Assembly (NCBI GenBank): GCA_009664345.1
Contig: CP043547.1
Coordinates: 1,984,001 to 2,048,000, forward strand
Source: Planctomycetales bacterium 10988
Lineage (GTDB): Bacteria > Planctomycetota > Planctomycetia > Pirellulales > Pb10988
Direction: 5' to 3'
DNA: 64,000 nucleotides
The notes beneath the pieces are model-generated. The model was not told the origin of the DNA and made no database searches. It saw only the letters and a list, made by a program, of their open reading frames with translations. The translations under genes were made by a program, and so were the position numbers. Shown one piece after another: positions 8,421-16,176 of this stretch (within the stretch, counting starts at the first letter, position 1; each line of letters begins with the position of its first letter).

Positions 8421-9707
8421 ATGGGGAAAATGGATTTCCGATTTCGAGAGTTTCTCGCGGCATTAGCCGCCGTAGGACTCGCAGGCACTGCGGCCTTGGC
8501 CCAACAGCCTGCTACGAGTGGTCAGTATGGTTATGCTGCTCAGTCGTCACAGGGGGTCTACCGCACCAGCTCGGCCTTGCTGGGCGATAGCTGTGAAACC
8601 TGCGGTCCTGTCGATGAATGTGGTGTTTGCGAAGAAGATATTTATGGATGCGATCCTGAAGTAGGATGTGATCCTTGTATTGGATGCGATCCTTGTAGCA
8701 GCTGCGATACCTGCTACTTGGCCGGTCCCGATGAAGCCTGGTCGCTGATGGGCGACTCGGATGCTCCGTTCACCGTCGGTGGATGGATTCAAGCCGGTTA
8801 TCATGATGGCAGCACCACGCTGTTCAATGATCGTCCGGATGAAATCAACCTGCATCAAGCTTGGGCTTACATCGAACGCGTTGCCGATGGTAGCTGCGGA
8901 CTTGACTTCGGTTTCCGTTTCGATGCCATGTACGGGATCGACGGTACCGATACGCAAGCCTTCGGGAATGTGCCCGGTCGTTGGGATTATCTCAACGGTT
9001 TCGATCACGGACCACAATCTTGGGCTTTACCCCAAGCTTACGTCGAAGCCGCTTACGGAGATTTGTCCGTCATCGCTGGTCACTTCTACACCCTCATCGG
9101 GTACGAAGTGGTGACCGCTCCGGATAACTTCTTCTACAGCCATGCTCTGACCATGTACAATGCAGAGCCCTTCACCCACACTGGTGCCCTCGCGACCTAC
9201 TCCGCTTCCGATGATTTGACCATCTATGGTGGTTACACCTTCGGTTGGGATACTGGTTTCGATGACTTCAACGGGGATGCCAGCAGCTTCCTCGGTGGTG
9301 CCAGCTACAGTGTCACCGAAGATGTCGCTTTGACCTACATCTTGACCGCCGGCGACTTCGGCTGGCGTGGAGAAGGTTACTCCCACAGTGTCGTTGCTGA
9401 CTGGAGTGTCACGGACAACCTGAACTATGTCATTCAAAGTGACTTGGTCAGAGCCGATGAGTTTGATGCCGTTGGCGTCAACCAGTACTTGTTCTACTCG
9501 ATCACCGACTGCTTGGCTGTTGGGGCTCGTGGCGAATGGTTCAAATCCGACGGGGTTTCTTTCTACGAAATCACCTACGGTGTGAACTACAGCCCGATTG
9601 CCAACATGACGATTCGACCTGAATATCGTCACCAATGGAGTCCTACCGACGCTGCTGACTTCGCTGATAACGATGTCTTCGGTGTTGACGCTTATGTGAC
9701 CTTCTAA
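8421..9707 (+). CDS. Outer-membrane beta-barrel porin with Cys-rich N-terminal segment
   Basis: Probable outer-membrane channel of the BBP2/OmpL-like group common in planctomycetes. The protein (428 residues) has a signal peptide (hydrophobic run about 11-26, cleavage likely after ALAQ). Next comes an unusual segment at about 58-98 with 11 cysteines, spaced as CxxC pairs and a GCDPC-type repeat. The barrel follows (about 115-428): alternating strands rich in aromatic residues, short Asp/Gly turns, and a final strand ending in VDAYVTF, the terminal-Phe signature recognised by BAM. Strand motifs include GGWIQAGYHDG and DFGFRFDAMYGIDG. AGGAG lies at 8414-8418; either the ATG at 8421 or the one at 8430 could start, the latter having better spacing. 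A strong terminator follows, so it is monocistronic. What it transports cannot be read from the sequence. Confidence 0.8.
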   Translation: MGKMDFRFREFLAALAAVGLAGTAALAQQPATSGQYGYAAQSSQGVYRTSSALLGDSCETCGPVDECGVCEEDIYGCDPEVGCDPCIGCDPCSSCDTCYLAGPDEAWSLMGDSDAPFTVGGWIQAGYHDGSTTLFNDRPDEINLHQAWAYIERVADGSCGLDFGFRFDAMYGIDGTDTQAFGNVPGRWDYLNGFDHGPQSWALPQAYVEAAYGDLSVIAGHFYTLIGYEVVTAPDNFFYSHALTMYNAEPFTHTGALATYSASDDLTIYGGYTFGWDTGFDDFNGDASSFLGGASYSVTEDVALTYILTAGDFGWRGEGYSHSVVADWSVTDNLNYVIQSDLVRADEFDAVGVNQYLFYSITDCLAVGARGEWFKSDGVSFYEITYGVNYSPIANMTIRPEYRHQWSPTDAADFADNDVFGVDAYVTF

Positions 9708-9746
9708 GCTCTTCTCGCCCAAAGAAGAACGACATAAAAGGTTATG

Positions 9747-9792
9747 CCTCCTCTTTCGCAACTTGCGGAAGAGGAGGTTTTTTTATTTTTTT
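9747..9792 (+). terminator. Strong intrinsic terminator after porin
   Basis: CCTCCTCTT (9747-9755) pairs with AAGAGGAGG (9769-9777), extended by CGC/GCG inside, and is followed by a run of seven T and then a second T-run. Confidence 0.92.
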
Positions 9793-10014
9793 CATCCCTT
9801 CTTCATCGAGAGCAGGAACGATTTGCTGGTTTCCCTGTTTCTCGAACTCTTCAAAAGTCATTTCTGTCTGCTACTGAAGCGTGCATCCGTGCGTAATTGC
9901 TATGCAGCTTTCTGAGCATTCCTCTTGAAAAACAGACGCCCCAGAAAAGAACTATTTTTTTAAGTCATTTTAAAACAACCACTTAAAAAGAATAATTCCA
10001 TTTAGAATCATTTC

Positions 10015-10031
10015 TTGGCACTTCACTTGCG
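10015..10031 (+). promoter_or_regulatory. Sigma-54 (RpoN) -24/-12 promoter
   Basis: TTGGCACTTCACTTGCG matches the consensus TGGCAC-N5-TTGC, with GG and GC exactly 10 bases apart. It points to the PII gene at 10360. The predicted transcript start near 10042 gives a leader of about 318 bases. Nitrogen-regulated PII genes are classic sigma-54 targets, so position and motif agree. RpoN and its activator are not in the window. Confidence 0.75.
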
Positions 10032-10171
10032 ATACATAGAAATCAAGTGAAGTGATTCTTTTTTGGGCCTTGCCTTGATGAAACGGATCACAAACGAGAA
10101 CAAAGAACAAAAAAACATTAGTGTATAACGTGGCCCTTGTGGCCTGTTCCCGTGTTCCCTTGCGTGTGGTT

Positions 10172-10250
10172 TGGCTCTCGCCTGAGCCAGAAGGATGCCC
10201 TTAGCCTGGGTGAGGGTCCCGCCTGAACTCACCTAGGCTCGGGCATTCTT
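10172..10250 (+). promoter_or_regulatory. Two stable hairpins in the PII leader
   Basis: Hairpin A pairs TGGCTC (10172-10177) with GAGCCA (10184-10189) around a six-base loop. Hairpin B is much larger: 10191-10200 pairs with 10241-10250 over ten base pairs including one G-U, then AGCCTGGGTGAG (10203-10214) pairs with CTCACCTAGGCT (10228-10239) with one G-U, leaving a 13-base loop. Both lie inside the leader that the sigma-54 promoter would produce but upstream of the sigma-70 start. No U-run follows hairpin B, so simple termination is unlikely. A riboswitch, an RNA-processing site or an operator are open options. Confidence 0.5.
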
Positions 10251-10258
10251 CAGAACTC

Positions 10259-10288
10259 TTGAGGATGATGAATTCTTCGCGTTATAAT
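10259..10288 (+). promoter_or_regulatory. Sigma-70-type promoter for PII gene
   Basis: TTGAGG (10259-10264) and a perfect TATAAT (10283-10288) are 18 bases apart. The predicted start lies about 65 bases before the PII start codon. It would supply basal expression independent of the upstream sigma-54 promoter. Confidence 0.55.
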
Positions 10289-10359
10289 CAACTTACTCGA
10301 TTATGCCTGGAGAGTAACACGTTGGAAAGAGTTTATGTGGGACGCGGAGCGAACGAGAA

Positions 10360-10707
10360 ATGAAACTTATTATCGCGTTAATTCAGCCCTCTAAATTAGA
10401 GGCCGTGAAATCAGCGCTGACGGAAGTCGCCGTCTTTCGATTAACCGTGATGGATGTGCAAGGCTTCGGCCGACAAAAAGGGCACATCGAAGTTTATCGA
10501 GGACATGAGTTCTCTGTGAACTTAGTCAGAAAAGTACAATTACAAATTGCTGTCAATGAAGAGTTCGTTGAACCGACCATTGAAGCAATTATCCGAGGAG
10601 GAAGAAGCGGAGAACACGGTGAGATCGGAGATGGGAAAATCTTTGTTGTTCCCCTTGATGATTGCATCCGAATTCGCACAGGAGAACGAGGAACTGAAGC
10701 GATTTAG
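10360..10707 (+). CDS. PII signal-transduction protein lacking the uridylylation tyrosine
   Basis: PII proteins are trimeric sensors of ATP/ADP and 2-oxoglutarate that control nitrogen uptake and assimilation. The 115-residue protein keeps the core: GFGRQKG before the T-loop, GDGKIFV in the B-loop and RIRTGE at the C-terminus for nucleotide binding. By direct count, position 51, the tyrosine that GlnD uridylylates, is Phe (YRGHEF), whereas the second PII in this window has Tyr51. The B-loop also has a small insertion (GGRSGEHGEIGDGK instead of the usual shorter stretch), and the T-loop is less acidic (NLVRKV). It therefore should sense metabolites but not be switched by GlnD. It stands alone, behind a sigma-54 promoter and structured leader, and is separated from amtB by tatC and manA. 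Confidence 0.93.
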   Translation: MKLIIALIQPSKLEAVKSALTEVAVFRLTVMDVQGFGRQKGHIEVYRGHEFSVNLVRKVQLQIAVNEEFVEPTIEAIIRGGRSGEHGEIGDGKIFVVPLDDCIRIRTGERGTEAI

Positions 10708-10772
10708 TTCCTTGTGAGTCTCTAAAAATTCTCAACAAGCCATCGATCTACCTAGCGCTGGGAGCTGGGGAG

Positions 10773-10833
10773 TAAGGGCATTTCCAGGAAAGCGGACGCT
10801 GTGGGGGCAGCAATTTCCTGGAAATGGCCCTTA
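10773..10833. terminator. Long inverted repeat between PII gene and tatC
   Basis: Arms of about 19 bases (10773-10791 and 10814-10833) match almost perfectly, with one bulged base; the core is GGGCATTTCCAGGAAA. The loop holds a small GCTG/CAGC stem. CACTTTTTATAG follows on the plus strand. The two genes converge here, so it probably ends both transcripts; its length also resembles a dispersed palindromic repeat, though no second copy is in the window. Confidence 0.6.
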
Positions 10834-10982
10834 CACTTTTTATAGACCTTGTCTTCTCAAAGTCCTTTAGATCTAAAACTTGTTTTAATTTGTCAGCAGG
10901 TAGGAATCAAATGATTTCTACCTTTTTTCATGCGCTGACGAAAACAAAGGTGCCACAGGAAAGAACAGGGTTAGATTCCTTC

Positions 10983-12410
10983 TTAAGCGGCGACTTCTTC
11001 GGGAAGTTCGAAGGGGCTGCGGCTTTTGGGGAAATACTGGCACATAATAATCCCAAAAACATAAAGGAAGCAAAGCGGAATCGCCATCAAGAGCATACTG
11101 GTAGGATCGGATGGGGTTAAAATCATCGAAGCAAAAAAGATCACCAGCACCGCCATCCGCCAGTTTTTGATATACGCTTCGACTTCAAAGATTCCGATTC
11201 GATTCAAAAAGAGCATGACTAACGGAAGTTGGAAAGCGATCCCAAAGCCAACTGGCAAAAAGAGCGCGAATCCCATCCACTCGCTGAAACGAATATCCGG
11301 ATTGACGCCAACCCAAGCATTAAAGCTTAGCAGGAAATCAAGCACTGGCTCAAACACAAAGAAGAAGGCCAAGGCGGCCCCTCCCAAAAAGAGCCCGATG
11401 CTGATCGGCAAAAAGACATAAATATAGCGTCGCTCATGCGGATAAAGTCCCGCGGCGACAAATTCCCAAATGAAATAGAAAATCACCGGGCTGACAAGAA
11501 TCCCCCCAAAAATCAGCGATGCCTTTAAATAAACGACAAACATTTCATGGGGGTTCAGCGACGTAATCCGCGAACGTTCGTCATCTTCCTGCAATTGCCA
11601 GAGCAGCAAGCGGGCCATGCGGCTTTTCCGGTCATAAGGGGCAATCAAGTCGGGATAGGCCATCGTCAGCAACTGCCGATTGAGCCGAGCCACTTCAAAG
11701 TTCGGTAAGTCTCCACTTCGCATCTTGGCCAGGGTATCCAATTCACTGGTCAAGGAAACATTTTCAAAATCGTCCACGCGATAGAAGTCGGATTGATGCA
11801 AAATTTTGTTGATCGCCGCGACAAAGGCAGACTTTTGCTCTTTTTTCCATTGATCCGTTTTCACTTCCAACAGGCTTTGCAGTTCCTTGGGGAGTAGGCT
11901 CGCCAAGCGTTTGGCGGGGCTTGCTTCGGAGGCTTTCTTGGCATCACTCAAAGTTTTTGCCAAGGCCGTAAAGTCTTCGATTTCGGACATTTGAAGCACC
12001 GGCTCTTGTCCTGTCAGAATTTCTTTTTGCTGCGAACCTGTTTGCGAATCATGCAGAACCGCAGCCAATTCATAAGGATCGATGTAGCGGAGTTGCGGGC
12101 TGATGCCGTCATTTTGAATGGTCTGCTTATAAAGAGCGATGTCAGAAGTCGTCGCCCCGGCTTGTCGCATTTCTTCCAAACGCTTCTCTAAATTACGTTG
12201 ATCTTGCTCTTGATAATATTCGGTCAGTGCCTTTTCCAAGGGGCTTTTGATGAACTGAACGACGTAGTTTCCTAAAAAAAGTCCGACGACAAAGCCCGCA
12301 ACGAGGGCAATCAAGGCACGAACCAAACAGGTTCGCAACTCTTCGATATGCTCCCCGAAGGACATGGTGGAACTATTAAAAAGGTCGTCAGAATCAGGCG
12401 AAAAGCTCAT
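10983..12410 (-). CDS. tatC: Twin-arginine translocase subunit TatC with large insertion
   Basis: Integral membrane receptor of the Tat pathway, which exports folded proteins. The family has six membrane helices and about 250 residues; this one has 475. It opens with the conserved cytoplasmic segment (SFGEHIEELRTCLVRAL) and helix 1. A hydrophilic insertion of roughly 220 residues follows, rich in Gln, Glu and Lys, where the first periplasmic loop should be. Then come the canonical segments LNPHEMFVVYLKASLIFG, helices 2-6 and the loop FSEWMGFALFLPVGFGIAFQLP. The ATG at 12410 is preferred over a TTG six codons upstream because it gives the usual N-terminus. TatA/B are not in the window. Extended first loops are known from planctomycete TatC proteins; their role is unclear. 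It converges with the PII gene. Confidence 0.93.
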   Translation of the reverse strand: MSFSPDSDDLFNSSTMSFGEHIEELRTCLVRALIALVAGFVVGLFLGNYVVQFIKSPLEKALTEYYQEQDQRNLEKRLEEMRQAGATTSDIALYKQTIQNDGISPQLRYIDPYELAAVLHDSQTGSQQKEILTGQEPVLQMSEIEDFTALAKTLSDAKKASEASPAKRLASLLPKELQSLLEVKTDQWKKEQKSAFVAAINKILHQSDFYRVDDFENVSLTSELDTLAKMRSGDLPNFEVARLNRQLLTMAYPDLIAPYDRKSRMARLLLWQLQEDDERSRITSLNPHEMFVVYLKASLIFGGILVSPVIFYFIWEFVAAGLYPHERRYIYVFLPISIGLFLGGAALAFFFVFEPVLDFLLSFNAWVGVNPDIRFSEWMGFALFLPVGFGIAFQLPLVMLFLNRIGIFEVEAYIKNWRMAVLVIFFASMILTPSDPTSMLLMAIPLCFLYVFGIIMCQYFPKSRSPFELPEEVAA

Positions 12411-12873
12411 GGGTGGTTTCCGTAGCAAGTATTTTTCTCAACAAAGTCGTTGGTTGAGAAGACGTTATGATTGATTGGGCATTTTCTCGCAAGGATCACG
12501 AATTGGCAATCCATCCGGCGAAAAGAAGGCCTGTTGCTTGATTTCTTTCCCAGAATAACCAGTTGCTGCTGGTTTTCGGTTTCTGCTTTAGAATCTACAA
12601 TGTTTCTAGAAGAAACCTACCGCAAGTAGGAAATTTTATTGTCTTTGGTCAAACATCTTTTAAGGAACTCAAAGGCATTTGACCACTGGCCTTTTAGAGT
12701 TCATGGACAAAATTTTCCTTTGTTCTCATTTGCCTAAGAATCTTGCAAGGTTCTGACGGCATTTGACCACCGACTATTATTCTGAACTAGCTTGGCAACT
12801 GTGTGAAGCGGCGGCTTTGCTCAATCTCTAATTTATCGCGAGACACGTTCCGCGGGGAGACCCTCAAGAGATC
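12411..12873. other. Divergent intergenic region tatC/manA
   Basis: About 460 A+T-rich bases between divergent genes with no credible open frame. It contains the paired 13-base repeat listed next and an inverted partial copy, TTGGTCAAA at 12645-12653. TCTAGAAGAAAC near 12606 and short A/T runs are the only other structure. Promoters for both genes must lie here; none is clear. Confidence 0.5.
12674..12770. repeat. Direct repeat GGCATTTGACCAC, two copies 84 bases apart
   Basis: The same 13 bases occur at 12674-12686 and 12758-12770. The 84-base period equals about eight helical turns, so both copies face the same side of the DNA. An inverted 9-base relative lies at 12645. This spacing suits binding sites of a looping regulator of manA or tatC, but chance duplication cannot be excluded. 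Confidence 0.45.
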
Positions 12874-13854
12874 ATGCAGAAACTCTATCCTTTACGCTTT
12901 GAACCGATGTTCCGTCAATATATTTGGGGAGGTCGCAAATTGGGCGATCTGCTCGGCAAGCCGATCGGAGAAGGGGAGCACTACGCCGAAAGCTGGGAAA
13001 TTTGTGATCATGACGAAGATCAAAGTAAGGTCGCTTTCGGTTCGCTGGCCGGTTCCACCTTGGGCTCCTTAGTGAAATCGCAGGGGGAGCAACTGTTTGG
13101 CCGCCATGCCCCGCAAAAACGTTTTCCTTTGTTGCTCAAGTTTTTAGATGCTCAACGAAACTTGAGCGTGCAAGTTCACCCCAACGATGCCCAGGCAGCT
13201 CAGCTCGATCCCCCGGATTTAGGAAAGACCGAAGCTTGGGTCGTCATGCGAGCCGAACCAGGGGCAAAAATCTATGCCGGACTCGAAGCCGGAGTCGATC
13301 AATCGGGTTTGGCTCAAGCGGTCGAAGAGGGAAAAAGCGAAGAATGCCTGGCCTCCTTCGAACCGAAAGAAGGCGATTGTGCATTCCTGACTGCCGGCAC
13401 GGTGCATGCCATCGGCGAAGGATTGGTCATTGCTGAAATTCAACAAGCCAGCGATGTTACCTATCGTCTGTATGACTGGAATCGAGTCGGAACCGATGGC
13501 AAGCCGCGGCCTTTACATATCGAACAAGGTCTGAAAGTCATTGACTATGAACGTGGTCCGGTCACTGCCCAAACGCCGAAACCGCTGGAAGGGTCGCCTG
13601 CCGAACGGCTGGTCGAATGCGATAAATTTATCTTGAATCGTTGGAAGATCGACGAGCCGGTTTCGATTGGGGGTTCCGATTGTTTTCATATTGTTTCGGT
13701 ACTCGCAGGCAGTGTTGAAGTTGAAGGCGATCCGAGTGGCGAGTCGCTGGAGCTTGCTAATTCGATGTTGATTCCGGCCTGCTGTGGGGAAGTGAAGATC
13801 ACCCCGAAAGAGCCTTCCATCTTGATGCATGTTCATTTGCCTATCGATCCGTAA
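12874..13854 (+). CDS. manA: Class I mannose-6-phosphate isomerase
   Basis: Zinc-dependent cupin enzyme that interconverts fructose-6-phosphate and mannose-6-phosphate, feeding mannose sugars for envelope glycans. The 326-residue protein is of the short bacterial class (about 315-330). Zinc ligands are visible: Gln and His in VQVHPND (about 96-102), Glu in KTEAW (about 114-118) and His in AGTVHAIG (about 170-177). The conserved RLYDWNR segment is also present. The ATG at 12874 yields MQKLYPLRFEP, a typical N-terminus. It is divergent from tatC and 90 bases ahead of amtB on the same strand, though a functional link to ammonium transport is not expected. Confidence 0.92.
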   Translation: MQKLYPLRFEPMFRQYIWGGRKLGDLLGKPIGEGEHYAESWEICDHDEDQSKVAFGSLAGSTLGSLVKSQGEQLFGRHAPQKRFPLLLKFLDAQRNLSVQVHPNDAQAAQLDPPDLGKTEAWVVMRAEPGAKIYAGLEAGVDQSGLAQAVEEGKSEECLASFEPKEGDCAFLTAGTVHAIGEGLVIAEIQQASDVTYRLYDWNRVGTDGKPRPLHIEQGLKVIDYERGPVTAQTPKPLEGSPAERLVECDKFILNRWKIDEPVSIGGSDCFHIVSVLAGSVEVEGDPSGESLELANSMLIPACCGEVKITPKEPSILMHVHLPIDP

Positions 13855-13944
13855 TCCATTGTCTAAAGATTCGTGCCATTCCAACTATTTTAATGAAGCT
13901 CAATTTTACTTCTTCTATTCTCCTTTTTCTGCTGCTGAAGATCG

Positions 13945-15462
13945 GTGGGTTGCTCTGTGGTGAACGTAGTTTCGTCGTCCTCTCTTTTTCACACTTTGAA
14001 TTCAACTCGGTATGCTCTGTGCTTTCTCCTCGTAGTTTTCTGCTGGAGCCTTGGAACAACCAGTAGTCTCGCCCAGCAATTTCCTCCCAAAGGGGATGAA
14101 ACCTTGACGGAAGATTCTACGGAAGTAGGGCTTGAAGGAAATGAAGGAACAGAAGCCTTTCGTCAAGAACCTTCGGCAAATGAAAAGATCAATCACGGCG
14201 ACCATGCTTGGGTGTTGATCGCCTCGGCCTTGGTGATGTTGATGACCGCACCGGGTTTGGCCCTGTTTTATTCGGGGTTGGTCCGGAAGAAAAATGTCTT
14301 GGCGACCATGATGCAATGCCTCGTTTTGCTCAGTTTGATGAGTATCATCTGGGCGGTGATCGGCTATTCCTTGGCCTTTGGTTCGCCGGGTTGGGTCTGG
14401 GGAGGCTTTGACTATTTCCTTCTTCAGAATGTGCAGCCGCACTGGGACCCGGAAGTGGGACAAGTAATTCCGATGGTCGGCGAAATCCCCCGCATGACGC
14501 ATTTACTCTTTCATGGAATGTTCTTTGTCATCGCTCCGGCCCTGATTTGTGGGGCCTTTGCCGAACGAATGCGATTTTCCGCGATGATTTTTTTCTCGCT
14601 CGGCTATGGAATCTTCGTTTATTGTCCTATTTGCCATTGGTTTTGGGGCAATGGTTTTCTACACTATGGAGTTCCCCATGCGTTGTTGGGCGGATCGTTG
14701 GATTTTGCCGGGGGAACGGTCGTTCATCTCAGTTCGGGGACGAGTGCCCTGGTCTGTGCCATGGTCTTAGGGAAGCGGCTCGGTTTCGGTCAGATGGCCA
14801 TGCCACCGCATAACTTGACCTATACTGCTTTAGGGGCTTCGCTCCTATGGTTCGGCTGGTTTGGATTCAATGCGGGAAGTGCCTTTCGGGCGGATGTCTT
14901 GGCTTCCCATGCGATGCTGGTGACGCATCTTTCCGCCTCGGCGGGAGCGTTGACTTGGGTCCTTTTTGATTTCCATTATCGCCGAAAACCGAGTATTCTA
15001 GGTACTTGTACCGGAGCGGTAGCGGGATTGGTCAGCATCACCCCGGCGGCTGGTTATGTGCTGCCACTTTCGGCGATGGCGTTCGGAGTTTGTGGAACGG
15101 TTGCCTGCTATTGGTCCTGTACCTGGCTGAAACGTCAGATTGGCTACGATGATTCTCTGGATGTCTTCGGCGTGCATGGAGTCGCGGGACTCGTCGGTGC
15201 TCTGTTGACGGGAGTTTTTGCCTCGCAGGCGGTCGTCGGACAAGCGGAACCACTGGGAATGATCGATGATTTCGCGGCTGGGGCTTGGCTGGTCCTGGCT
15301 CAATTGGTTTCCGCTTTGATCGCCATGGGATTTAGCGTGGTCGTATCTTATTTGTTGCTTAAGGGACTGGATTTAACCGTGGGTCTCCGGGTTTCCCAAG
15401 AAGAGGAAAATCGCGGACTAGACGTCAGCCAGCACGGTGAAGAAGGCTATATTATGGTATAA
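13945..15462 (+). CDS. amtB: Ammonium transporter Amt
   Basis: Trimeric inner-membrane channel for ammonium uptake. The protein has a predicted signal peptide (hydrophobic stretch near 26-44, cleavage near SLAQQ), as E. coli AmtB does, then a short acidic periplasmic stretch and eleven membrane helices. Landmarks are WVLIASALVMLMTAPG at helix 1, the pore histidines in GTVVHLSSGTSALV and FGVHGVAGLVGALLTG, and WFGWFGFNAGSA between them. The start is uncertain: GTG at 13945, 13957 or 13960 all fit and no ATG is in frame before the signal peptide. It is followed 156 bases later by a Tyr51 PII protein and then glnD. PII proteins of the GlnK type plug Amt pores under ammonium excess, so this gene pair is a regulatory unit. 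Confidence 0.94.
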   Translation: MGCSVVNVVSSSSLFHTLNSTRYALCFLLVVFCWSLGTTSSLAQQFPPKGDETLTEDSTEVGLEGNEGTEAFRQEPSANEKINHGDHAWVLIASALVMLMTAPGLALFYSGLVRKKNVLATMMQCLVLLSLMSIIWAVIGYSLAFGSPGWVWGGFDYFLLQNVQPHWDPEVGQVIPMVGEIPRMTHLLFHGMFFVIAPALICGAFAERMRFSAMIFFSLGYGIFVYCPICHWFWGNGFLHYGVPHALLGGSLDFAGGTVVHLSSGTSALVCAMVLGKRLGFGQMAMPPHNLTYTALGASLLWFGWFGFNAGSAFRADVLASHAMLVTHLSASAGALTWVLFDFHYRRKPSILGTCTGAVAGLVSITPAAGYVLPLSAMAFGVCGTVACYWSCTWLKRQIGYDDSLDVFGVHGVAGLVGALLTGVFASQAVVGQAEPLGMIDDFAAGAWLVLAQLVSALIAMGFSVVVSYLLLKGLDLTVGLRVSQEEENRGLDVSQHGEEGYIMV

Positions 15463-15618
15463 TTGTCTAGAAGCTATTTCAAAAAGGGTCCGGCAATCGC
15501 CGAGCCGAGCGGCTTGAAATGGTTTCCTGTTAGGGGAGTTGCGCTGGCGTCAATCTTCGCAACTTCCGCCGTGCTGTGAATCAAGTACGGTTTCGAATCA
15601 ATGCAAGGGATTCTGTTC

Positions 15619-15957
15619 ATGAAAAAATTAGAAGCCATCGTTCGTCATTTTAAACTGGAGGATGTGAAAAACGCCCTTCATGAATTGGACATTCACGGAA
15701 TGACCGTGGTGGAAGTCCGCGGATTTGGCCGTCAGAAAGGCCAAACGGAATCTTATCGTGGGGCCGAATATTCGGTCGATTTCGTCCCGAAAGTCAAATT
15801 GGAAATCGTCGTTCCGGAAGAAAAAATCAAAGGAGCGGTCGATGCTATTTTACGCAATGCCCAAACGGGGCAAATCGGTGACGGAAAAATCTTCATCAGC
15901 GATTTAAGCGAGGCGATTCGTATTCGCACCGGAGAAACCGGCTCGGACGCGCTTTAA
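15619..15957 (+). CDS. glnK: PII protein GlnK/GlnB with Tyr51
   Basis: Canonical 112-residue PII sensor, starting [17 protein letters not shown]. An upstream in-frame ATG at 15601 exists, but the one at 15619 gives the conserved start and has AAGGGA about ten bases before it. Tyr51, the uridylylation site, is present in [10 protein letters not shown]. The B-loop [10 protein letters not shown] and C-terminal RIRTGETG nucleotide-binding segments are intact. Position between amtB and glnD indicates that GlnD modifies it and that it gates AmtB. The contrast with the Phe51 paralogue at 10360 suggests a division of labour between a covalently switched and a purely ligand-driven PII. Confidence 0.95.
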   Translation: MKKLEAIVRHFKLEDVKNALHELDIHGMTVVEVRGFGRQKGQTESYRGAEYSVDFVPKVKLEIVVPEEKIKGAVDAILRNAQTGQIGDGKIFISDLSEAIRIRTGETGSDAL

Positions 15958-15993
15958 CTCTTCGACCAGCCGACCTCCAGATCGGACCAATGA

Positions 15994-16057
15994 TCGGGGA
16001 GGAGTACGAAACTTGAAACGCCTTGTTGTTCGACTAGTTTCAATGCTCACTCCCCGA
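15994..16057 (+). terminator. Hairpin between PII gene and glnD
   Basis: TCGGGGAG (15994-16001) pairs with CTCCCCGA (16050-16057), and GAAACT pairs with AGTTTC inside. No U-run follows. It may terminate weakly or stabilise the upstream PII mRNA relative to glnD, which would suit their different protein needs. Confidence 0.4.
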
Positions 16058-16176
16058 GAAGATGTCTGCCGGAAAGCCTGAAAGCTTCACATGTAAATAA
16101 TTTCAACCCCAAGCAGATATCTTCCACAACCTTTCTTCGACAACCTCTGTACTTTCAACCAACGGTACAAAATCTT

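Larger units (their letters stand above)
9793..10359. other. Long regulatory region upstream of the first PII gene
   Basis: 567 bases without a gene. The first 200 bases are A+T-rich. The rest holds a sigma-54-type promoter (10015-10031), two stable hairpins (10172-10250) and a sigma-70-type promoter (10259-10288), each listed separately. A 69-codon open frame on the minus strand at 10023-10232 shows no family resemblance and overlaps these elements; it is not called. Confidence 0.6.

Noticed and set aside
9027-9761. 244-codon minus-strand frame across the porin
   Set aside because: Overlaps the porin and its terminator; no family resemblance.
10023-10232. 69-codon minus-strand frame in PII upstream region
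   Set aside because: Overlaps the sigma-54 promoter and hairpins; no homology signal.
13945-15462. Sigma-54 promoter directly before amtB
   Set aside because: No GG-N10-GC match was found in the 90-base gap after manA or before manA, so amtB control remains unexplained.
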